Source: Gambelia wislizenii (lineage: Eukaryota; Chordata; Lepidosauria; Squamata; Crotaphytidae). From it: a DNA stretch of 64,000 nucleotides. Numbering within the stretch: position 1 is the stretch's first letter; each line of letters begins with the position of its first letter. The notes beneath the pieces were generated by a model. It saw only the letters and a program-made list of their open reading frames with translations. It ran no database searches and was not told where the DNA came from. The DNA is taken from contig JAUMIR010000001.1 of NCBI GenBank assembly GCA_030847615.1, positions 183,849,001 through 183,913,000 of the forward strand, written 5' to 3'. Position numbers and translations under genes: made by a program. This document shows, one piece after another, positions 43,418 to 55,700 of the stretch.

Positions 43418-43795
43418 ATATCCTCCAACTATCCCAATTTGGCAGGCACAAACCAGATTAATCATATGTCCTCCCACTTTTTCAGCTGCTTTTAAAATGT
43501 CCAAATTTCTCAATTGCACTCCTACTTTCCCTCTTTGTCCATAGCTTACTTTAATTGCTGAAAAATGAGTTTAAAGCGCAGAAATGGTTCCCACTCAGTT
43601 AACTCAGCAGAGGGGTGAGAAGAGAAGAAATCTTGCATTTTCCCAGTAGGCACAGGCAAAAGCAAACTGCTAAACCCTCTCCTAGCTTGTCAGTTCTTTC
43701 TCATTAATAACTTTTGCTATCTCAACCACACTCTGATGTTGCTTGGCCCTTCATGTCTGGGTTTCATCTGTGCTATGTTGTGAGGGGGGGTATGA
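43418..43795 (-). mobile_element. family G interspersed repeat, copy 4
   Basis: CATATCCTCCAACTATCCC at the left and TTGTGAGGGGGGGTATG at the right. The body aligns with 42105-42483. It appears to have inserted into the 5S head of the neighbouring SINE. Confidence 0.65.
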
Positions 43796-44146
43796 AATGG
43801 TGCCATTGCTGGTATAGTGTATAGACAGGATTCCCGCCTTAAAAAGCAACAATAAATCACACAGTTGCATTTTAAAAAACCCATACATGAATTGATTGAC
43901 TAGCCACTATATCAATTGCCCATTGGATCACCGTACATGTGATATGAAGAAGAAATGTGTTCTGTTTCACCCCAAGGACAAATTCACATTATCTTGTGTA
44001 TATTAATTGCAATGTGCAAAGCATTTGCCAGCACCTTGCAAAATCTCCTTTCTTCTTGTGATAAACCTATGCACATCTCTTGACCCTGTCAGTAGACACA
44101 AGCTAGTTGGCTTTAAAATTAGGGCTGAAATACTTTTGTTGATTCA

Positions 44147-44812
44147 GGGGTGTCTACACTGGCCAAATAAAACAATCTCATCTTGTTTTCACTGAGAGTG
44201 TCCAGATATGTGCAGGCTCAAACCCGGATCTTTTCAATGCCTCGGGGCTTTAATCCCCACCAAAAAAAGTGGGGATTTACTCCAGATTTGATCAGAAAAT
44301 CTGGATATTTGTGTGTGTGCGTGGACTGTGCTCCATAGTGATGTTGGTGCGGGGCCAGGGAGAGGATTTTTGATGGGTGGACACAAGAGGTAGCTCCCTA
44401 GGCCAGGTGATTGCTTTTTCCCTGTTTCAATTTCACTTTCTAGAAGTTCCTTTGTTACCATTTATTTTGCACAGGTGACAGTTGTTCAGAGAAGTGCATA
44501 ACAGCATGCCCAAATCGTTATTAGCTGGCCATAACTCTGCTTAATAGGATGTCCAAAGCCCCTCTAAGTTGCAGGGGAAAGACATCCATACATTCACATG
44601 TATGTGGGAGGGGGGAAAGCAGAGTGGTCACAGCTGTGCAGCTGTGCATAGTGTGATTTATCAGACCAGGGTGAGTTCAAAAGGGAAAACTGTGGATAAT
44701 GCTGCCAAACTTGCTTCAGTGTGTGTGGTGATCTTGTAGACAAGCTTGTGGTCGCTGAGGATCAGGGAAGCCTGAAGGAAACCTGGATTTTCCTGTTTGT
44801 GTAGTTGAGCCC
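44147..44812. mobile_element. non-autonomous DNA transposon, family B copy 1
   Basis: Ends GGGGTGTCTACACTGGCC and GTTTGTGTAGTTGAGCCC are inverted. The body shares AATAAAACAATCTCAT, CTCCATAGTGATGTTG and CTCTGCTTAATAGGATGT with 48133-48848. Flanks are TCA and TTA. The termini resemble family A although the bodies differ. Confidence 0.75.
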
Positions 44813-44815
44813 TTA

Positions 44816-47800
44816 AAGAATAGAAAATCAATCCTTCTTCACAAATCTTTACATATTTTAAGGCAGCCTTCCACAAACTTCTGCCCTATAATATGCAACA
44901 CTAACATTTCCCATCAACCAGCTTTGAACTGGCAGGTTAAAATAGAGGGCAATATGAGATGTAGTCCAGCATGGCTGAATTGGAAACCTATGGTCTCTCA
45001 ATGAAGATCAAAACTTGTCTCACAGTAGAAAAGCTTGAAACCTGAAAACACCTTTACATGTGCTATGAAAATGTAAAGTAGGCAAAAGATGAAAGTTCAA
45101 ATCAGCAAACCAGGGGTGGGAATCGTGTGGCCCTTCAGATCCTGTTGAACTGATCCCAGTATACCTTATCATTGACTATGCTGGCTAGGGTTGCTGGGAG
45201 ATGCAGTTCAACAATATGTGGAGTACTATGGGGTACGGCAAGCAGCAAAATCAAGGTAATCCATGGGCAAAACTGATGGATATTTCAGAGCACAGGACAG
45301 ACAAGGTGCAGGCAAGTGACAAAGTCAGAATGAACCCGAGGTTATTCTGAACTTATAGGAGTTCAGAGGGCACAGTATGCACGAAACTAGCAAGAAACAT
45401 AGTCCAAATCAGATTGAGAACATACACAGGGATTCCAGCAAAAAGAAGCAGTGGGGCATGCTAGGCTAAGGTTAAGGTGTCCAGAGCTGGTAAACACATT
45501 ACTCTAGAATGACCACTGGGAGAACAGAATGCTGTCCTAAAGAAGCCTTTCGTTGGATCTGTCAGGCGCTTTTTAAAAGCAGTTGTGTATCAAGGGCAGG
45601 GCAGTTAGAGTGATCTGCTCCAGCTACAGGCAATACAGGTGTGCTCCACAGCTGGCCCTTGTGTACTGTTGGCAAAGAGTGCATCTGCCAGAATTTTCCC
45701 TTCCCACCCTCTCTCTGGGAGGGTAAGGAGACTCATTACTGTTTCAATGAGAAGTCCTGTGGGGTCTTGCAGGAGTGGTACATCCATGACCCTTACCTTT
45801 CCCCGGAATGAGAAGTGGGACCTTGCTGAAGCCACAAGCCAGACCACCACCCAGGTTGGTAACTAGTTTAAAAACCAGCAGAACATGACCAAGCCATGGA
45901 GGTCAAGGAAAGGTGGGTGTTGTGGCAGCTACTGCATGTGAAGTGGGGAGCTTCAGGTGCAATTCTGTGTATCTCAGAGCTAGCTGGGGAGATTCGGGGA
46001 GCTGTCATCCAAAACAAAGTGACATTTCCAAACTCTAGTAGAAATGTAATTAACAGGGTAGTAGGTGTTCATGCAAGCCCCTTGGACTCAGCAGGATTTA
46101 CTCCCACATAAACTGCCACAGGGTTGCATGCTATGGTCTAATAGATTTTCCTTGTTTTTTTTTCTGGGCTGTGAGGCCGTGTTCTGGAATAGTTTCTTTC
46201 TGACATTTCACCTGCATCTGTGACTAGCATCCTCAGAGAATGGTTGTGTAGGTGTGTGTGTGGAGTTTATATGCTGTGAACCGCTGTTGGGGAGGATATG
46301 TAAATTTGTGTAATTGAATGGTTAGTTATTTTTTACACTCATTGTCACTAACTCAATTAACACAGGGCAGGGAATCCATCCGCAGGTTTACTTCTCTGGT
46401 TTTCCTTCAGAGGTAAATCCCCTTTGCTTTGCTATTACTCTCACTCTCTCCCCCTCCCCCAGGAGTGTTAAAAAATGATCCACTCTGGGTGTCAAATGCA
46501 GTAGGTACATCACTGTCTTAAAGCTCTTCCTGTTGGGTCCTTTCCAATGCTCTTTACTTAGAATCTTATCAATCAAGTAACATGAACATGGGTAACTTGG
46601 CACACATACTACAGATGAATTTCTGTCCACTGAATATATGTGTGGGGGGGCACACACATGCAATTAATCCTATACTTCTTTTCACACTTGCTTATATTCC
46701 CCTTTGTCAGTTATTGGGATGATATTTGAAGCATCATCAAACTGGGTTACTTTGAGACTTGCCTCCTGTTAGCATTATCGAGCTGATGCATCATTTGTGT
46801 GTGTGTATCATTTCTGGAACTGACTCAAGTAGCAAATATCTTACATCACCTAGACATTTCAGGAGGTTTTACCAGTGGGAAGCTACACGGAGAGAGACGT
46901 GTGTTCCTGTGAATGATTTTTGTTATTTTTGAAGTTTTAAAAAAAGTTGGTGGGGGCCTCAGTCAATTTGTAAGGTTAAGCTTGTAATTCTGTAGGAGTA
47001 ACTTCAACTGGATTCAGTAGGATTTATTTCTAAGTAGCTGTGTGGCCAACAGGAAAAGCAGTATTCCTATCTCATAAAATTAAATGAAATTCACTTATCC
47101 CCCCCCCCAAAAAAGTGGGTAGAAACCCCTCCACACATACTTCACTCATTTTTTTTAACAGACAAGCCTTAATTTTATCTTTCTATCAGTAGAAGGTTAT
47201 TATAACTCTGTTTTAGTTTGAATTTTAATCTTTTATCTGTATTTTTATGGATGTTAAACCACAGGAGGTGGGTGGTAGGTGGGAGGAAGATCTTGAGGTC
47301 CAAAAGAGTAGAAACCATTTCAAAATGCATAGAAGCCAGAGGGTCTTCAGCGGGAAAGATTGCCAAGAAAAGAAACAAAAGGGATATCCTTTGACCTCTT
47401 CCATACTGCTCATGAAATGGAGATGGCTTGCCAACACTAAGCTAAAAGGTAGCTTAATTGAATGGCAGTTTAATACAGCTCAAGAGGTCATACTCTTGCC
47501 CTCAAGCAGTTTTATCTGGAGTCTTGAACACTAGCAAATTTTAATCAAGGTTTCTACATGATGTCCGGCTGCTCTCAGGGAGTTATCACTTTTCTGCCTT
47601 CAGCTGTAGTACCTGGCTGTGATGGCTTACTAACAGAACTTTGAAGTTAACAAAATGGGGGTTGTCTAATCCTTTGCATTTCTCAACAGAACCTCTGCCA
47701 GAATCTTACCGACATAGGAAGGAAACAATCCCACAGTATAGTACTTTTGTGGTATGCCCAACATTAAGATATATTAATAAAAACAATTTTTTTAAGTGCT

Positions 47801-48129
47801 GGGGAAATCAAAGCAGCTAGTTTTCCAGAGAGAGAGAGAGAGAGAGAGAGATTTCATTTTGAATGAAGACTGGAACAGATACATAGGTTCCAAATTAGAA
47901 TCCTCTCTTCCTCCATCCTTTGCCTCCTCTTTTAAGAAAAAGCTCTTAATCCAAGCCCAGTCTGCTGGGCACATTGGACGGAATCTGGACAGAATGCCCC
48001 ATGAAGACAATGCTACTAATTATTTTTGGTCCCAGCTATGCCCCTGGGAACTAGATTATATGATCATGCAGCATTTTTCCCCTGGGGCGTTGCTGTCTTC
48101 TTGATCTGCAGTGCACACAGCAGCCAGGC
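44816..48129. other. no gene; scattered small repeats
   Basis: About 45108-45232 is a MITE-like remnant (GTGTGGCCCTTCAGATCC and GATGCAGTTCAACAAT). About 46140-46290 (CTGGGCTGTGAGGCCGTGTT, CACCTGCATCTGTGACTAGC) matches a widespread squamate repeat whose class I cannot state. A GA run lies at 47827-47850. No coding region is supported. Confidence 0.45.
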
Positions 48130-48132
48130 TTA

Positions 48133-48848
48133 GGGCTTATCTATATGGGCTGAATAAAACGATCTCATGTCATTTTCACAGTAAGCCATCCAGATGACAT
48201 ACAGCTTGAATCCTTTTCAGTGTCTCAGGGCTTTAATGTGGACCAAAAAAGAGTTGAGGTTTACTCCAGATTTGAGCAGAAATTCAGATATGTGCGTGCA
48301 TGTGTGGACTGAGCTCCATAGTGATGTTGTTGTGGGGCTGGGAGGAGGAGTCTTGGCAGGTGGGCAGAAGAGGTGGGGAGGAGGCTCCCTGGACCAAGCG
48401 ATCAGCTGACCTTTCCTACCAGGAAATGCCTCTTTCCCTGTTTCAATTTCACTTTTTAGCAGTTCCTTCATTGCCTTTTTTTTTTTTTTTGCATACATGG
48501 CAGTTGTTCAGAAAAGTGCATACTAGCATACCCATATCGTTAGCTGTGCATATCTCTGCTTAATAGGATGTTCAAAGCCCCCTGAGCCATGGGAAAAGAG
48601 CAGAGGCAATGTGGACATATGTACATTTGCATGAATGGGGGGAGAGGGAGAAACCACAGCAGCCAGTCTAATAAACACGTACTGCAGTTTATTAGACTGG
48701 GGTGAGTTTGACAGGGAGAACTGTGTGGAGTTCAGTGCTTCTGAACTCACCTTGGTATGTGTGGCAATTGTGTGGACAAGCCCACGTTCGCTGTGGGCCA
48801 GGGTAATCTGAAGGTAAATTGGATTTTCCTGGTAGTGTAGATGAGCCT
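48133..48848. mobile_element. non-autonomous DNA transposon, family B copy 2
   Basis: Inverted ends GGGCTTATCTATATGGGC and the complement of GTAGTGTAGATGAGCCT. TTA flanks both sides (48130-48132 and 48849-48851). The body matches 44147-44812. A poly-T run lies at about 48477-48490. The AACACGTACTGCAG hairpin near 48672 is internal. Confidence 0.8.
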
Positions 48849-49084
48849 TTAGAGAAATTCCTTAGATATTTTTTTAAGCAGAGACGGGCAGCGGGGACAG
48901 GCACAGAGGCCACTTTTCTGTCCCTCAGATGCTCTGGGAGTCCATGAACTGCCCCAAATGTTAAAAAAAATAATTCCCAAACCCAAACAGAAGTGGCCAG
49001 AGGTCCAGCCTTGATTTTGGAAAAAAAGGTATTTTTAATGTTAAATCTAGGGGCAAGATGAATTTAAAAGGTGAATTCAACCTT

Positions 49085-50002
49085 TACTGTTGTGTGTCTT
49101 TACATTGTTTCCAACTTATGGCAACCTTAAGGTGAACCAATCATGGTTTTCTTGGCAAGATTTCTTCAGAAGAGGTTTGCTATTACCTTGCTCTGAGGTT
49201 GAGAGTGTGTGACTTGCCTAAGCAGTGGTGGCATTGGGGGGTCCAGAGAGGCTGAACTGCACCAAATGACGCCATCAAAGGGAGCAGTGACACCGGCCTT
49301 AGTAATGCCACAGTGCCCAAAGTCACCCAAGGGGTTTCCATGGCTGAACGTGGATTCCAACCCTGATCTCCCATAGTCTTAGGAGATTATCAGACAGGAA
49401 CGCAAAAAGTGTTCCTGTCCCACAGTCTCCAATCTCGCCCCTGTCCCAGCACAATAACCCTCCCCACTGCACTTACCTTCTCTCCTGTCAACAGGCAGCC
49501 CAGGAATGAACGGAGTTCTAATGGAGTTCTGTTCACTTCCTGGACGGAAATCCCACCTGTTCTCACAAGAAGACACGAGCGTGGGAAATTCAAAAAATGA
49601 AAACAAAAATACATTTTTAAAAAAGTTACAAAAAGCACACACACACACTTTAAAACTTCCAAGTAAACCAGGGATGTTTTTTAAGAAGTGTGTCACTTAC
49701 CTGGATGTCACGATCTCACCCAGAAGTGTTCTGGCAGGACCGGCCATTGATGCTGTATTCATGAGAGTTAAATGTCCTGAGGTTTCACACACCAGCAATG
49801 CCAGCACCAAATCACAACAGGGTATCTATTGATGGCTCAGCCCATCAATACCAACCCCCCCACACAAAAAAACCGCCATAATGACACCAGCGGATATTGG
49901 CGTCCTTTTGCGTTCCGCGGCATCATTATGGTGCCACCTTAGTTGTGTCTGATAATCTCCTTAGTCCAACACCCAAACCACTACACCGCACTGGCTCTCA
50001 GA
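49085..50002 (-). repeat. MIR-like tRNA-derived SINE, interrupted by a transposon
   Basis: The minus strand reads a tRNA head: GAGAGCCAGTGCGGTGTAGT (box A) and GGTTTGGGTGTTGGACTAAG at 49961-50002. It continues after the 49382-49960 insert with GGGAGATCAGGGTTGGAATC (box B area), CATGGAAACCCC, and the body to the tail CCATAAGTTGGAAACAATG near 49110. The tail resembles BovB ends. Confidence 0.8.
49382..49960. mobile_element. non-autonomous DNA transposon, family C copy 4
   Basis: Ends GGAGATTATCAGACAGG and the complement of GTGTCTGATAATCTCC form clean inverted repeats. TTA flanks both sides (49379-49381 and 49961-49963). The host SINE rejoined without the element and one TTA reads CATAGTCTTAGTCCAACACC, matching the expected SINE head. 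579 bases, no transposase. Confidence 0.9.
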
Positions 50003-50745
50003 TTCAACCGACACTCCTTGATGCTACCAGAAGAGACAATTTTAGTCCTTTTTCTTTGGACAGAAGAAGGTCAATACAGGGAGTGTGGAAAGGGGGAGGA
50101 GCACAAAAACAGCCTGGGGTGGGGACTGCATGCTCTTTGCATACCTTCCATAGCAAAAGAAGGGACAGAGGAAGAGGAAGTTGTTGCTGCTTTTGTTGAA
50201 TAACATTTTAGAGCTTCCCTGTTAAAGCATCTGTCCCTGAAGAAGCTGCCTACTTCCCTGAGGCACACTGCTATTCATCTGCATCATTCATTTTTATGAG
50301 TGTCTGGAACATGTCAAGTCATGTCTCTGAAATAATATATAGCTTCTTGCTTTATCACCTGCATCTCTCTTCACATGTCATTACCCAGTAGAATAAACAT
50401 GCAAGGAAGGGGTGGTGGTGCTAGTCTCATCACCTCCTCATGCATTTCCACCATCCTCAACACATGTAGGCTGAATTTATGGAGTAACTCCTTTATCCAT
50501 GGAGGCTCCCCAGAGAATTTCATTACTTGGGAAATCATGTACAGCCTCTCCTGGAAAATCCAGGGAGACTCTTCTTGTCAGAAAACCAACTTCCAGTTGT
50601 AAAGTTTGATGAGAACATGAGGAGGGGTGGGGCTAGATTCCTCCTCCTCCTCCTCCTCCTGTATTTGTTCCCTGAAGCTCAATAACCCATAAAGGTGGAT
50701 AGTGTGGCTCTAAGCCTCAGGGGGTGCTACAGGACTAAAGCCCTC
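50003..50745. other. no gene seen; CTC microsatellite
   Basis: A CTC run lies at about 50639-50660. Nothing else is recognised. Confidence 0.4.
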
Positions 50746-50748
50746 CTA

Positions 50749-50970
50749 GGCTGCATCTGCACTGCAGAAATAATCTAGTTTGACACCGCTTTAACTGCCA
50801 TGGCTCAATGCTATGGAATTCTGGGACCTGTTGTTTTGTGAGATATTTAGCCTTCTCTGTCAGAGAGCTCTGGGACCACAACAAACTACAAATCCCAGGA
50901 TTCCATAGCATTGAGCCACGGCATTTAAAGCGGTGTCAAACTGGATTATTTCTGCAGTGCAGATGCAGCC
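50749..50970. mobile_element. palindromic MITE, family E copy 2
   Basis: GGCTGCATCTGCACTGCAGA at the left and its complement at the right, with the arms TTTGACACCGCTTTAACTGC and CCATGGCTCAATGCTATGG reversed in the second half. Flanks are CTA and CTG. Closely similar to 28385-28596 and more complete in the arms. Confidence 0.85.
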
Positions 50971-51235
50971 CTGGATTCTCTGGAGGAGGGAGCTCAGGAG
51001 CCAGAACCAGATGTACTGACAGGCTCACATGGGCTTGGTTACAGCAGCAGCAGATGTACTGCAGGACTATCCCAGCTCTTCGTTGTGTGATACTACAGTT
51101 TCCATTATTCTTCAAGCCTTCACTCCTGTTTGCCAGTGTTTGTTTGCTAAGAATTCATCTGCCACCTCAAAGGGCCTGCCCTAGGACCTTCACCAAATGG
51201 CTTGGAGTACAACTCTCCCACATCAAGATGACTGA

Positions 51236-51857
51236 GGACTTTATCAGTCTAGCGTCTAAAAATGCTATAATTCTGCGAATGAGGAAAGTGGAAACATAGT
51301 GGCATTATTATACTTATTATCACACGTCTCTGTAATCATGTGAAAGAACCTCCAAGGAACTATCGCATGGCCACAACTAACACTTTATTAACAGAACTTT
51401 ACTTCTGTGATTTAGCATGGGTGAGGTTTTGGCAGTTCTGGCGAGCTTAAAAACACCAAAAAAATCCTTAATTTGCAAAGTAAATGAACACACAAACACT
51501 TAAACAAATCTAAAAGCATGGAAACAAACTGGGACAGTTCATACAAAGAGCATCCTGTGGATAGTTCCCACATTCTCACCTGGATGTTTTCTCATTGGGA
51601 ACAGGGGAGGTTGGGGGGAGGACCACCCATTCAAGCTATAATCTCATGATTACAGTGGGACGTGTTTCTGCACACTCTTCAATATTGCAAAAAAAAAGCA
51701 ATATTGAGAGCTTGTCCTGTCAATTAAAAGCAACACCTTATTTGCAGCTGGCACACAGTTTGACCATGCGAACATAACAATGTTGTGTGATAGCAGAAAC
51801 CATTTGCGCTACTGTAATATCATAATCATGCAATTTTTGCCACATCTGATAAAATTC
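51236..51857. mobile_element. non-autonomous DNA transposon, family C copy 5
   Basis: Starts GGACTTTATCAGTC and ends CACATCTGATAAAATTC. TGA flanks both sides (51233-51235 and 51858-51860). A small perfect palindrome CAATATTGC, A-run, GCAATATTG lies near 51680-51706. No coding capacity. Confidence 0.8.
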
Positions 51858-51860
51858 TGA

Positions 51861-52405
51861 GAGTACCAGCTAAGTAGATGCTAGGTTAGCTGTAACTGTG
51901 TTAAATCCAAATCCCTCTGAGTCTAGCGATACTGGAAATTACTTAGGATTGACCTGGGGGTGGCCTAACTCTCTGCTAGCATATGGCTATATCCTCAATC
52001 TGGTAAAGATTTGGGTCTGGCATAATATGGCTCCTCCTTTGCTCTGCCCTTTCTCCCCTTCCTGCCTGCCTGTTCTTATGCTGGCAGAGCTGTTGTAGTA
52101 GCAGATCCTTCTACTAGATGATTTCTGAGGCCAGTTAGCAAACAGTGGATATGCTGGCATGAAGGCAATTCAATCAGCAGAAGGCCAGTTCAGCTAAGAA
52201 AAAACAACAAGCATGTTGAACACTGGGAATTTCCTGTGAACTGATAAGCGTTGTGCTTGGCCATGCATATGCTTCTTATAGAAGTTAATTTCATTACTGA
52301 CACACCATGCAATTTGAATGTCCTTGGCTTCAACCTTGATTGCTGGATTGGATTCCACATAGGTGTTGGTAATAGGATGGGTTTATTAAATTTGGTTATA
52401 TGTAG
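51861..52405. other. no gene seen
   Basis: Nothing recognised. Confidence 0.4.
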
Positions 52406-52407
52406 TG

Positions 52408-52787
52408 CAGGCCCTCCAAAATTTCACAGATGAAAACTGGGACTTGTATGGCCAAGCAACATCAGAGTGTGGTCAAGATGGCAAAAGTTATTAACGAGAA
52501 AGAATGCATAAGCTAGGAGAAGCTGCAGCAGTTTGCTTTTGCCCAAGCTTCCTGGGATGGGGAAGATTCTGCTCCTTCCTCTCCCTTCCCCCTGCTGAGT
52601 TAATTAATTACAAACTACTTTTGGAATTTGAACCCCGTTGGTAGCAATTGAAGTAAGCTGGGAACAAAGGGGTAAAGTGAGAGGAGGTGAGAGAAACTAG
52701 GACATTTTACAAAGCAACTGAAAAAGTGGGATGACAGAGGATTAATCAGGACTGTTCCTACTAAATCAGGACAGTTTGATGGTATGT
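52408..52787 (+). mobile_element. family G interspersed repeat, copy 2
   Basis: CCCTCCAAAATTTCACAGAT, GAAAACTGGGACTTG, GCAGTTTGCTTTTGCCC and GGACATTTTACAAAGC match 18590-18946. It ends near GGACAGTTTGATGGTATG. Confidence 0.65.
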
Positions 52788-52789
52788 AT

Positions 52790-55700
52790 AGTGTCCTGGG
52801 AGGACCCTAAACACTGGCCTGCAGCTGGGTGCTTTCTTGTTCAGGAGAAGAAAGGGATGGAGGTGTTACCATGCCTTACTACCCCCTTCCTATACAGTAA
52901 TATCTCATAATTGACAATGTTGAACACCTCAAAGGATCAGGTAGACTGGGGTGGTACAAAGTGAGATCAGATGGAGGTCACAAGGACCTGGGAAGGTACC
53001 TTACAAATATTTTAGCAAGCCAGGATTAAGTGGAAACCCTTAGTAAACAAAACTATTACAGAGGTATGTGCTAATTCCTTCTTGGGCCCCTTGGCAATGT
53101 GTCACACATCCTAAAAAATCAAGTGGCCCACACAACTAAATTCCCAGGAAATATCCATCAGAACCCCCCTCCTGTCCTACAATGTGAGGTTGTCATAAAC
53201 CCATTAATTCCTATCACCTAGCCATCTAAGACAATCAGTGGAGTTATGTTCTCCTTTGTTTGTCCCATGGGAGAATCATTTAGCCATTGTTGTAGCCAAA
53301 ATGCACCTTCAAGGCATGAAATGGGGTATAAATATCACAACCTAAACAACAGCAGTGTGTGCCACTGTGGGCGGCACCCAGCCACACTCTCTATTGGTGT
53401 GCCCTGGGATCAGACATCCAGTGCCACCCTCAGACTTCTGTCTGAATACTTCATTCCTCTTCAAGACTGGTAGCTATTGCCCTATTTCCCAAATATATTC
53501 CTCTATCCAACCTTTCTGCCCTAAATCCTTTGTTAGCCTTGCGTGGTTCTTGTGAGCATGTATTGCATATCTGAATGCTTTTTGTGTTATTCTCCAATAA
53601 AAACATTTCATTTTACTTTAACCTGGAGTTCTCTGCATTTAATACTAGTATACATAGGTAAAAAGGTCCTGAAGTTACCCACCTCTCACAGCATTCCGTT
53701 TGAGCTAATAATAATTCCCCCAAATATTAATATAGTTTTGGCTCTAAAGCACCCCCACCTCTTCAGGTAACAGAGGCATTGTGAAGATCTGTTGTTCTTG
53801 AGAGGACAATGCAGAATTAATTCACTGTGTGCAAGCAAAATATATCATGGGCATTGCTGCTGAAAGTGTCTGTCTGTGAGGCTACTATATGAATGTGTGT
53901 GAGAAAGGAGAAGGAAAGAGAGAAAGCCATACCCAGTGTATGTTCAAGGTCAAGAAGACAGACCTGGTAATCCGATTACTGGAGGCTGCTAATTAAGAGG
54001 TGAGAAGGAGAATGTCAGGGTTGTAATCTAAGGCTACTGCAAATCCTCAGCTAGAAGACAAAAGATTCCCTTGGTTCCAAGCATGAGTAGCAGCGTGGCT
54101 CTTGCAAGAGATCTCTCACCAAGCAACTCAGGCACATTACTGATTAAACACATTGCTTCGGGCACAAAATCTGCACAGGAGATGATTATTTTCCATATTC
54201 TTCCCTTACTGATTATGTGGTTCTTAATTTGATAATATTCAGGAGAGTAGTGAGTGGTGGGCGAATGAATATAGCACTGCCCCTAATGGTAATATTGTTT
54301 TTCTTAATGCAATCTGGATGGTGGGAGGCTGGGTGCCAAATCTGATTTTAATCCATGCCCCTTTCCAATGCTAGCTCTTCCATTGTCATCTCTATTTTAA
54401 CGCTTGCAACAAAAGATTATTCAGCAAAGGGGTGAAAATGAAGCAAATTAATTCCTCAGACAGGCACAACAAACTCCTACCACTTTTCAGTGTTTAAAAA
54501 TAAAAGCTTTACCTGTGTTGAAATAGTGCTGTTGTTATGAGAAGGGAGCAACCAATCACCTCTGCCCTTCCCCAAATCTTAAAATATGCCATTCCTTCAC
54601 AAATTAATCTTGAACTATCTGTACCCAGCACAACATACACCATTATAGTAGATTTGAAAGGTTCACGTGGTTCAGCTACATGCTATTATTTTAGGCAAAA
54701 ATATTGCATTGTTTTCCATCTGGGTGGTGAGTGGTTGAGGGAGTGAGAGGAGGGAGGGGCCCTTGTGAGGCTGGGGGTGTAGATGGGGATTGAGTGGCAG
54801 GAGTGGATTGTGAGGTTGAGAGGGAATTTGCATGTGGGTGGTGATTGGCTGACGGAGTGAGTGGAGGGGATTGGTTGGGTATGTTTCCTAAGCAGCCAAT
54901 CAGCACACTGGGAAAGGAAACATAACCAAGTGTTATACACGCACACACATGGTTATTTTGCAGACTTTTCTGAGTCTTAACACACTTCTGCTACACTTAT
55001 TCATTGAAATCTGAAACAGCATACTGGTACTGGCTTTGAACCATGTTCAGTTTAACAGAGTCTCGCAGGATGTTCTCTATATAAACCCGTCTCCCATGGC
55101 TTGTTTCTTTCTGTCAGAGTAAATAGGCACACACACAATGCAACAAAACCATGCCCTCATTTGAATCCATATGGCTTCTAACTGCATTGTTCATCTCTTC
55201 TGTATTTTATGGCCACTTTCCTCAGTGTAGGATGGTGCTTTCTAAAAGACATACCTGGTCTTTTAAAGGAAAATTTTTGATTCCTCACCATCTATAATGG
55301 AATAATAAAGTGCTTTGTACCTTTGTCCCATAAATCATTTATTGTATTCTGATTCTATTGACATCACCTTGGCTACCATTTAAAGGCTCTGTGTAAAGAA
55401 GTTGTTTTCAGCTTGTTTTCTGTCTATGGTGCTACATGTATCACCATAAGTCAACACGTGACTTGAAGGCACATACACACACATGTACACTGTGGTATAA
55501 TAAATGTGTGGGAGAAATATGTATAGTACTGTATTTACAGTGTACATTGCATTGTGCTTTGGACCGATGGTACAGGTGAGATGTTAAGGTACCACTGAGG
55601 GAGGGACCGAAAACAACCACCATCCCTTGCCAGTGTTTCACAGTGTGATTATTTGTCTGGAGTATGCATAGTTCCAGCCACCTAACTGGTTTCACATACT

